64,000 nucleotides of DNA from Butyriboletus loyo (Eukaryota; Basidiomycota; Agaricomycetes; Boletales; Boletaceae): positions 1-64,000 of the forward strand of contig JBBPSI010000046.1 in NCBI GenBank assembly GCA_038093515.1. Direction: 5' to 3'. Below are positions 55,336 to 64,000 of the stretch, in pieces (within the stretch, counting starts at the first letter, position 1; each line of letters starts with the position of its first letter). Both the position numbers and the translations under genes were made by a program. The notes under the pieces were generated by a model that was given only the letters and a program-made list of their open reading frames with translations, did not search any database and was not told the origin of the DNA.

Positions 55336-56092
55336 CCGATGGCCGAATCGTGTGCTGCAAGTCGGAGATGCGGCCGTCGAGGTGCAATTCACGCAAGTGA
55401 GCGAGTAAAGGGATTCATGCGACTCCGATATCCAGGGATATGTACTTTTGTTGTGTGAAACAGTAGTTATGTACGCATACCATCACAGTTACCATGTCAT
55501 ACATTTTTAATTCGTTGTCAGTCGGTGCGCATAGCATCATAAGCCATCCATTGCTAACCAGGCTATTGTCCACACCAACCTCTTCTAATTCTCGATATGT
55601 TCATAGTCGAACGTTAATCGATTAATCTTTCAGGGGCGTAGTGTCCAAGTTGATGGCCTTGAGAGGTCAGAGGGTCGATCGGTGAACACAGTCCCAGGGG
55701 AGCTGAAGCGAGAACGGAATAAGGAACAGGATGTCAGTGGGACGAAGAGACGATGACACTTGTGTGGGATATCCTGGCTACCTTGACATAACTTGGCAAC
55801 ACCATGAGAAGCTGACTGCGACATGGATCTCACTAGACTTGAAGATCATTCCAAACTTATGTGCACGTCTCTTGGGCTGTCGCGATACGTGCTCTGTCTT
55901 GTCAAAGGGCAATCCCAGACAAACAAGCTGAAAGCACGAAACAAAAAAAGTACATGACATGCCCACTGGCAAGACAAACCGCAAAAATAAAAGGCGAGTG
56001 AATCGAAGCGCTCGACATCGGTATCGTCAAAGTCCAGGACGCCAACAGGACAGGTAAAATGGCAAGACGTAGTCGTTGGCGCAACCAACACA
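55336..56092. other. Spacer, possible stray exon
   Basis: About 760 bases. An open stretch after CTTTCAG (about 55634-55757), Lys/Arg/Glu-rich and ending in TGA, could be a further exon of the upstream gene, but no joining donor is certain. Confidence 0.45.
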
Positions 56093-56973
56093 TCACCGCG
56101 CTTCCGAATCTGGTTTCGTATCTCCACCGCCCCGATTACGCGAATGTTTCAAACCGAGTCCAAAGAGTGTCATCCGTTTTTTGCGCGACGGACTCGGGAC
56201 CATAGATAGGGGGCGGAGAGGACCCTGGACGGGCGCGAGTTTCGGATCCAGTGCGATGGCTTCTGCGCGGTCCGTCGAAAGAAGCTTGACTTTGGCTGCA
56301 ACACGCTGGGAAAAGGGTTGCTGGGTCGGGGCCGGAGATGGGGATGGGATTGACGCTGGAGCTTTGGTTAGATCTTGCTCTTGGAGTTGTGTTTCACCCA
56401 GCCCTCCATTGGGGTGCATGGTGAAGGATGGCATCAATATTATGAGCGGGGTGGAAGAAGAGTCTGTTGGGCTACTCGCTGGGATATCCACGTGAGGGGA
56501 GTGCGATGGATCTGTGAGAGGTTTCCCCTCGTCAAGCACCTAAAAATTGGACGAAGCGATCAAGTTATCAATTGCTAAGAAGCGGAGGACACACATCGGG
56601 TGGCTCGCTCAGAGCTGGAGTGGACTTGTGGTTGTGGCCAAAGTTGAGCGTGAGGCGAGCACCGTCTAGGAACGTAGCAGCGACATGCTACTACCACGCT
56701 TGTCCACTGGACGCAAACGAAAGGGGACGTACTCATAAACTGGGACACGCCACGGTCGGGGGAGTCTGGAATGTCCGCCTCCGACTCACGCCTACGTGCC
56801 ATAACGATTCGGTAGAGGACGTAGGAGAGTGTATATGCAAGGCAGAGACCGAGGAAAATCAAGAGGGTCACGGGGATGAAGGGCTTGTGACTGGCGTTCG
56901 CGGGTGTAAGCGTCGAAGGGGCAGAAGACTGGATGGCCGGGGTGGGAACGACCTGAGTGACTTGAGGCGCCAT
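56093..56973 (-). CDS. Single-pass membrane protein, unknown function
   Basis: ATG 56973. Exons 56973-56749, 56687-56595 and 56539-56093 close in phase, giving 254 residues. A Ser/Thr/Pro-rich N-terminus precedes one hydrophobic helix (PVTLLIFLGLCLAYTLSYVLY) and a basic stop-transfer MARRRES. The rest is a Pro/Ser/Lys-rich tail. No enzyme motif. The first splice donor (GTGTCC) was chosen because it keeps the frame. Confidence 0.7.
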
Positions 56974-57514
56974 CGATGAGTTGGACGTCGAGTGGAAGAA
57001 AACGATAGAAAGCGACAGAGACCGAGACCGAGATAGAAGGAAGCAACACACCGACCAAATCTCGAGTTTAAGTAGGGACGAAGTTGAGAGGCTGACTGAC
57101 TCACCGGTGGATATGGGGCTGATCCGCTCGCGGCTGGCTGGCAAGTGGATGATATCGAACCGCCAGCCACTCTGCCAACTGAGGATTCAACATTCGAGTA
57201 GAACCAAGGAAGTAGTCATCACGAGAACGACTCCAAGTTGTATGTCTTGTTTGGGGAGACCGAAAGACGCTCTTAGAAGCGCAGATATATATAAAAAGTG
57301 AATAGTTATCGTTTGCGTTTCGCACTGCCTCAAGCTGGAGTCCTTCTCTCTCTGATGTCCATTGGGTTGCCACCCGACCTCAAATGATAGTAACCGTGTG
57401 GCAATGCGATCAAAACTTGATGATCATGATGCACCGCTTTCTTAGTAGTATGAACTCAAAAGGTTTAAGGGGGTGATCATCGAACCGCCCTCGTGCTGTT
57501 TCACTCACTCCATA
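56974..57514. promoter_or_regulatory. Divergent promoter region
   Basis: About 540 bases between the starts of the membrane-protein gene (minus) and the carotenoid oxygenase (plus). Shared regulation is possible but not shown. A TATA-like ATATATATAAAAAG stretch lies at about 57285. Confidence 0.5.
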
Positions 57515-59225
57515 ATGTCCAAACCGTTCAACAACTGGCCCAATGATGCTGGGGTGTGTTCTGTCCCTCCTGACATTCGACATCACTGACCGCATTATGC
57601 TGTAGTTTGACGTCGTTTACGAAGAGAGGGAGCCCGTTGAGTTGCAAGTCTCAGGGAACATCCCATCCTACGTCTCAGGTTCTCTGTACCGAACAGGTCC
57701 TGGGGGGTACCAAGTAAAGGCCGACAACGGCGAAACTTTCTCCATCGACCATTGGTTCGACGGCTTCTCGCAGAACCACCGTTTCCAGATCATCCAGTCT
57801 GACTCCTCCACACGTGTCATCTACAACTCTCGTCGCAGCATCGACCCACTCATCGAGAACATCCGCGAGACCGGCAAGTTTGGCGGTTTCAGCTTTGGCC
57901 AGAAACGTGACCCCTGCGCCAGCTTCTTCAAGAAGGTCATCAGCGTGTTCATTCCGGAAACGCCGCTACCTGAGAATCACATCAACGTTGGTGTCACACT
58001 CTCCGTGAATCCGCCTGGTCTGAAGGATGTTGACACGAGCGAGGGGAAGAAGAAAGGGGGCCATGTGTCCAACATCCAGTCTCTCTGGGTCAAGACAGAC
58101 ACCGCTCAGTTGCGCGAAATCGATCCTGAAACGCTCGAACCCATGGGTCTTGTCACACAATCTGTCCTCCATCCCGAACTCACTGGCGTCCTTTCTGCCG
58201 CTCACGCCAAGTCAGACCCGGTCACTGGAGACGTCCTCAACTACAACCTTTCTCTGGGAAGACAACAGATATACAAAATCTTCCGCGTGTCGGCCGCTAC
58301 GGGAAAGACAGATATCTTGGCAACCATCACGGATGCACCCGCCGCTTACTTGCACTCCTCGCTTATCACGGAGAATTACTTCATATTGTGTGTTTGGGGT
58401 GGTCAGTATTCGTGGGGAGGGGCAAAGATTTTGTGGGAGAAGAACATGCTTGACGCTATTGCACCATTCGATCCATCGGAGAAAGCCTTGTGGTACGTCA
58501 TCGACCGCAAACACGGTAAAGGTATCGTCGCCAAATACGAATGCGATCCATTCTTCTGTTTCCACACCATCAATGCCTGGGAGGAGCCTTTCCCTTCGGA
58601 CCCCTCCCAGATCGACATCATCGCCGACCTCTCGATCTACAAAAACCTCGACGTTCTAAAACGCTTCTATTACAACAGCCTGAAATCCACCTCTCCTGGG
58701 TCGCTGAACTATGTAGGCGAGCAGCGCGGGAGCTGTGACGTGTTCTTGCGACGCTGGCGGTTACCCGGCGTCAACACCACTATCGACGCTCCATCGGAGG
58801 GTCGTGAAGCCGTAACCGTGCACACCGCCGAGCATGACCACTCGTGCGACCTTCCCGTCATCAATCCCCGCCTCCTTACCAAGCCCTCGCGGTACATATA
58901 CGGTGTCTGCGACCGTGGCTTGAGCACGTTCTTTGATGGTATCGTCAAGTACGACACGGAGACGCACGCGCCGACGTATTGGTCCATGCAGGGACATAAT
59001 CCCGGCGAGCCGATATTCGTTCCCAACCCAGAGGGCACTGCCGAGGACGATGGTGTACTTTTGAGCGTCGTCCTTGATGGCTTTATAGAAAAGAGCTATT
59101 TATTGGTGTTGGATGCAAACAACATGAAGGAGGTGGGCAGAGCGAGTATGGAGTGTGCCGTTGGTTTTGGTTTCCATGGTGCCTATCACCCACAGGCTTT
59201 GGTGGGGCCTGGTACGGATATCTGA
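57515..59225 (+). CDS. Carotenoid oxygenase (RPE65/CCO family)
   Basis: Exon 1 57515-57553, a 52-nt intron, exon 2 57606-59225: 552 residues, in phase, no stop. The frame opens with MSKPFNNWPNDAG, the usual short start, then GNIPSYVSGSLYRTGPG. Four iron-ligand histidines are recognisable in AAHAKSDP, AYLHSSLITENY, CFHTINAWEE and GFHGAYHP. The family cleaves carotenoid polyene chains with non-haem Fe(II), in fungi giving retinal or shorter apocarotenoids. The substrate cannot be told from sequence. The 3' end has a decayed duplicate at about 61950-62200. Confidence 0.95.
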
Positions 59226-59524
59226 GTAAAATTGGTGGTGGAGTTTGGTGAAAGTGATGTATTAAATTATGATGTCGGTTCAGTAGTGCTCTTGTAAATT
59301 AGGAAAGGTATTTATGTTAATGTTAAGCAAACGGTCACAGTATCTGCTGGCTGCAAGGATAGTATTCGAAGGTCTCTATGTCCTTGTGACGTAAGAATTG
59401 CTCGTATCTAACGAACAGTTCAAAGCTTTGGGAATACAGCTGCTACGGTAAAGGCAACTGCGGATACCTCAGTTTGGGTAATAATGCACCGTGGAAAACA
59501 TGCACGCACCGGAAAGTAGATCCA
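59226..59524. other. Convergent 3' ends
   Basis: About 300 bases between the carotenoid oxygenase stop and the CHAT gene stop; presumably both 3' UTRs. No gene seen. Confidence 0.6.
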
Positions 59525-61420
59525 TTAGGCACCAAGATGGACATAGAGGATTTGTTGATCCACGGGGATGTTGCTCGAACGAATACTCCTCAACGTCCTG
59601 TTCAACGCCAGAGCTGCTCGAGTGTGATCGAGGTGACCAGACTCGTCTAATAAATTGTCGTAAAACCTGGATGTGATCTCGTTTGTGTGTGCATCATCGA
59701 CAGCCCACATCGTCCCAATGACCGAACGGAACCCGGCGAACTGCATGGCCGCAGCAAGATGAATGACTTCGTCGGGGCTCTCCTCATCCCCAACCGTCGT
59801 ATGACAAGCAGACAGATATGCAAATTTGGCATTCCTCAGGTCGTATCGCATGATGTATTCGATCTTCAACAGTCCGTCAACCAACGCAAAGCCGGACTCG
59901 AACGGACGCTTCCGATCGGGGATCCCGTGACAGGCAAAGTGAACAAAGTCGTTCTTGTTCAATTCTTGGTCGACCTTGGCGATGCTTGCGTCATGAGCTT
60001 GAACGCACGTTACCGTTGCGATAGATCCGACGTGTTGTGATATACTAGACAGCTCAGTTTCCACTGAGTGGAGTTCGCCCTGTCCCGGAGCATGTGCCTG
60101 CCCTACGACCAAAAAATGATGCCGTTCCATGGATGGGGCCGACCGGCGTTTCTGTCGGGCGCGAATGAGGGCTGTCAAGGTCGGTGTATAGGAAGAAATG
60201 TAAAGATCAGGGAAGTTCGGTCGGCCATTCCTATACAAGCCGGCGGCGTGCAATGGAAGAAGAGAGAACTCGGCGGTCGGGCACTACCAGATACGAGATT
60301 GATAGGGACAGGTCCGTCGGAGGATTTCAACAATTGGGGAAACGACTACGTCCCAGACTTCTCGTAGAAGCGTTACAATCTCCCTTGTCACATTCGTAAA
60401 TTCAGCGCGCGACGCCACAGAATGAAGTTCTGAGGATAATTCAGAGACACGAGCCTTTGTGATGTGGAGAGGGATGTGGAGGGGATCTTGGTCGCATAAA
60501 AGCACGAGTGCGTCGCAGCTGTATTGGCTGGCATTGACAATGACCACGGGTCCACTGGCAGCAGCGACCTTGAGATCGGAGAAGAGTGGAGGCTGAAGGA
60601 AACTAGAGAGACCAGGCAAGTTGCGAATATCAGTGATGATATCCTGCAATTGGACGTTGAGACACCACGCCCGATTGTGCTGAGAGTCAGTGTTGGGAGG
60701 GGCATCAAGCACACCACGAAGGGAAGAGGTGACCTGGGTGAACTTGTGCGCCAATTTCTTGCCTGTGTCACCGGATGCTACGACATCATCAAGAGGAGAG
60801 CGAAGGCGGGTTAACTGACTCCAGAAGACACCACGGCCTTGTTCAAGGAGCTCGACTGCATTGGTAGGATTGCCATAGCGAAGACAGGCTGAAAAAGCAT
60901 CGACCGGCAGAGATGTCATGACCTGTTTGAGAAATGCAAGATTCTGAGGAAGAGAAGGCAGAGTGGCTAGATGGTGAACACTGAGACGCAAAAATGTGTG
61001 GTAGGCTAAAACTGTGGTACTATGCTGGCACTCTTCGGCTCTCTTGATCCATTGTTTCGCACATTCGAGATCAGCGAAAGAAACTGTCTGAGAGACATCA
61101 GAAAGCTGGGAATATAGATTGAATGCTTCCTGGAGATCATTGATCTCGTGTGTAGCTGAGTATTTGAAACGGGACTGGAGGGAGGTTGCGAGGTTACCCA
61201 GTGATATGGCTCGATCAGGATGCCCCTGTGGGCAAAGTTCCAATGCATTGCGTTGGAGCACAAGTACCTCGTCGAGGTCAGCCACCTCTCCTGTTTGGTG
61301 AAAGCGGTCGCGGAGTAAACGAGAAAGTATACATAGTAATTTGGCTCGACTAGAATGCTCTTGGCAGTGGAGTTGTAATTTACTGCGGCAGAAAGTGATT
61401 TCCTTGTCGACTTCAGACAT
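59525..61420 (-). pseudogene. TPR-CHAT protein with one in-frame stop
   Basis: ATG 61420 opens a frame with TPR-like helices (for example RNALELCPQGHPDRAISLGN, about 61230). A helical middle is followed by the CHAT (caspase-like) domain. A TAG at 60286-60284 lies in the same frame as the CHAT core, where Trp is expected (RIW then CPTAEFSLLPLHAAG). After it the frame stays open to 59525. The His (FVHFACHG) and Cys (LSACHT) of the CHAT dyad are present at about 59935 and 59825. The N-terminal TPR part is shorter than in typical fungal relatives. Unless the stop is read through, the protein would lose its CHAT core. Confidence 0.88.
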
Positions 61421-61949
61421 TGGGGAAGAGCCAATTGTAGAAAGTACTAGCCCGATGTGAGCTAGATGACAAGAATAAGCTACATGTCGGCGGGGTGAAT
61501 GCGAATATGTTCAGCAACATACCTCAGCGGTCGTCACGTGTCACGATTGATCATAGAACGGTGAGGAAAAAAGTGGACTGTACGATGTGATTATGTAACC
61601 CGTATGCATGCGAGCCTCGAAGTTGAAAGTACTCAGCGACTACGGAAACGACTTTCTATCCGGATCTGAGAAATGTAGATCAGTTAGTGTAATAGTCTTT
61701 ACACACTTAAGGTATACTGATCCGGACTTTCGGATGTAGTACCTGTCGTTTCCTTAGCAAAAGGTTCGATAATTAGAGTACAATACCCCCAAAATGGCTT
61801 TAAAAATGGTTCGATGACTTTATATCAGATTGTAATCCGAATGCATGGCGGTTGTATTGGTAGCCCAACTCAGTTCTTCCTCAGAGGTTATACCCACGTC
61901 GTTTACTTGACTTAGTAAGGTCAGTAAGCGTAGAGGACGATGGCTTCAC
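61421..61949. other. Spacer with no gene seen
   Basis: About 530 bases upstream of the CHAT gene; low coding potential on both strands. Confidence 0.5.
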
Positions 61950-62200
61950 GGAGAAGACTATTTATTGGTGTTAGGTGCAAAGTGCTTGAAGGGGGCACTG
62001 CGAGCGAGCATGTAGTGTGTCGTTAGCTGGTCGTTGGTTTTGGTCTCCATAGTGTTGAAGCTGTGGCAGGGCAGTGGTACGGATAGCTGAGCAGGAATGG
62101 TGACGGAACCTTGGGATAATTATATTCATTCACTAGTGTTCTTGTAAATAAGGAGTCGTATTTTCTCAATGCCAAGCAACAGCCCAGTGTATCCGTTCAC
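61950..62200 (+). pseudogene. Relic of the carotenoid oxygenase 3' end
   Basis: The stretch GACTATTTATTGGTGTTAG and following bases align with 59094 onward, with substitutions and short indels. The match runs past the stop into the 3' UTR (CTCTTGTAAAT-like segment). Same orientation as the intact gene. The CHAT gene lies between the two copies. Confidence 0.75.
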
Positions 62201-62524
62201 GTCGTGATGAAAACCTTATGCTCTTTCCGATTGCCCAGCTGTGCCCTTTTAGATGTGTTTAGCGTTGGCAACTCACTCAGGAGAGGTCGAGCAAAAATTC
62301 TGGAATTGGATGAGATTAAGGGCATCGATGCTAGTACCGATGGCCAGCTTGGAGTGAATGATGATCGGTTGCTGTCTGGCGGAACGGAGAATTGGTAGAC
62401 AAGGGACCTCGAGGAGATCAGGGAGAGTGCTGCCGTTATCGTCTAGATGTTCCTGGACAGTCGCCCTGCGAGGAAGAAAATGTCAGACTCACTCTAGCGG
62501 CTAAACCTGTTGGCCTGGAAGAGG
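62201..62524. other. No gene seen
   Basis: About 320 bases, possibly the 3' UTR or further exons of the membrane-protein gene at 62525. Confidence 0.4.
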
Positions 62525-62992
62525 TTAGATCCTCACCACTGGAGCACAGCACTGCGCTTCGCAACGGGCCTGGAACCATGGTGCGCCAAGGATGAGGACG
62601 GTCTTGCCTTCGAGAGGGATCCTAAAGTGCATCGCCATGGGAGAGGAAAACATTTGACAGGGTGCTGCAGCCAGTAACACGCTCGCTGCGTGTAGCGCAC
62701 CCACTGCGGTTGGGTTATCCGTGTTGGATATAGTCGTCCTGGGCTTGAGACGGGAGAATCCCAACGAGCTAGCGGGAGCGGAGCGTTGCTTCTCTTGCGA
62801 AGTATTTTCCTTGTATTTCAAGGCTGCCATTACCCTGCGTTGGCGGAGGACGACACCGATGGCTAGAGCGGCCATCATGAATAAGAAGAGCGCAAGTACG
62901 ACCATGGCGGGAATAGAAGCTTGATGGGTGGGTGGCTTGGACGATGAAATCGACGTTGGCACTGCGGCGACCGTGCTCTGCGTTGGTGGCAT
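62525..62992 (-). CDS. Small single-pass membrane protein, unknown
   Basis: ATG 62992 gives a 155-residue frame: a Ser/Thr/Pro-rich N-terminus, a strong hydrophobic helix (MVVLALFLFMMAALAIGVVL), a basic stretch RQRRV and a Ser/Ala-rich tail. The layout is like the protein at 56093-56973, but the sequences do not clearly align. The 3' end may be spliced; I see no firm acceptor. Confidence 0.6.
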   Translation of the reverse strand: MPPTQSTVAAVPTSISSSKPPTHQASIPAMVVLALFLFMMAALAIGVVLRQRRVMAALKYKENTSQEKQRSAPASSLGFSRLKPRTTISNTDNPTAVGALHAASVLLAAAPCQMFSSPMAMHFRIPLEGKTVLILGAPWFQARCEAQCCAPVVRI

Positions 62993-63585
62993 AGCTGGGG
63001 ATCAAGGCGATTTGAATTGGGGTTACTAATAATATTCATAAGCTGCGGTCTGCGACTCGATCATCGGTGCTGTGAGGGGAGGCTGACGGGAACGACTGGT
63101 GGTATTCACACGCGATATTCGTAGTCTCGCATGTATGATCGTAAAATTGCGGACGGCTTTGAGTGAGGTTTGAGTATGAGGAGGACTAGTGCTATTTGGC
63201 GATCAACCTGATTATGGCAGGTGTAGTAATGGTAGAGGAAGCGTCGCGGGCTGTGCTCCGTCGCAACTGCGTGCCACTGTCAGTCGCAGCAGTGAGAACG
63301 ACACTACTGCGCACTCAAATGGACTTGGTAGGTTACGAGCGTCTTTGATGAATAAAAAAAACCAGCTGCGGCTCTTTTTTCCCTTGACCGTCCACCACCA
63401 ATTTTTGCCGTTGCTGTGCTACGCAGCAGAACACACGGCCAACGCCGAGATGTCTGTTTTCCCTTGTTTTGGACTGCGGGCACTGGCTGAACTGGGTTTG
63501 AAAAAGCTGAAATACTCCGACTGATCAGCATTCATCTCCCTCCATCTTTCGTCCCCTACTCAATCTACCTCACGAATAATCTCCA
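62993..63585. promoter_or_regulatory. Upstream region including actin promoter
   Basis: About 590 bases. The last 60 bases before the actin ATG are C/T-rich (CTCCCTCCATC, CCCCTACTCAATC), typical of the initiator zone of highly expressed fungal genes. No gene seen in the rest. Confidence 0.6.

Positions 63586-64000
<415 letters not shown>

Overview
The window looks like nuclear DNA of a basidiomycete fungus, most likely an Agaricomycete. Genes are split by many short GT-AG introns of about 50-100 nt. Recognisable families include a small P-loop GTPase, WD40 proteins, a sedolisin (S53) protease, a GH5 exo-beta-1,3-glucanase, a TPR-CHAT protein, a carotenoid oxygenase and an actin gene with a 6-nt exon. 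The transposons are Ty3/gypsy chromoviruses and Ty1/copia. No genus is assigned, and no tRNA, rRNA or CRISPR was seen.

Left part (1-31 kb): the decayed 3' half of a chromovirus ends in an LTR at 3628, inserted in a GTPase gene (copy A, minus strand). Copy A lies in one arm of a large inverted repeat (3629 to about 6795). The other arm (about 24675-27931) holds GTPase copy A', which is complete and reads from 25793 to 30956. Between the arms lie a broken GH5 gene, a tandem array of WD40 genes (about 4.8 kb unit, one partial and two longer copies), an RBR ubiquitin-ligase pseudogene and an intact sedolisin gene.

The most unusual object is in GTPase A'. Between the G domain and a C-terminal membrane-anchor-like segment, the gene is best read as 40 consecutive exons of exactly one codon each (27396-30368). 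Each is bounded by AG and GT and separated by introns of 54-107 nt. Fourteen of these introns are near-identical copies of a roughly 75-bp unit (intron plus codon). The same single-codon spacing is seen in inverted copy A until the retrotransposon cuts it off. With this model the whole gene closes in frame (about 520 residues).

Middle part (31-54 kb): decayed USP-type deubiquitinase and ESF1-like genes, then a nest of retrotransposons. These are two copia elements (minus), a 7.9-kb gypsy element with an extra zinc-knuckle ORF, a chromovirus 3' end, and several solo LTRs, most with 5-bp target duplications. The 7.9-kb gypsy element carries two different LTR subtypes and has no matching flanks, so it looks recombinant. 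Nearly every inactivating change I could compare in the old elements is a CpG to TpG or CpA change.

Right part (54-64 kb): ordinary host genes. These are a conserved hypothetical protein, a single-pass membrane protein, a carotenoid oxygenase (intact), a TPR-CHAT gene with one in-frame stop, a relic of the carotenoid-oxygenase 3' end, a second small membrane protein, and the 5' end of actin running off the window.
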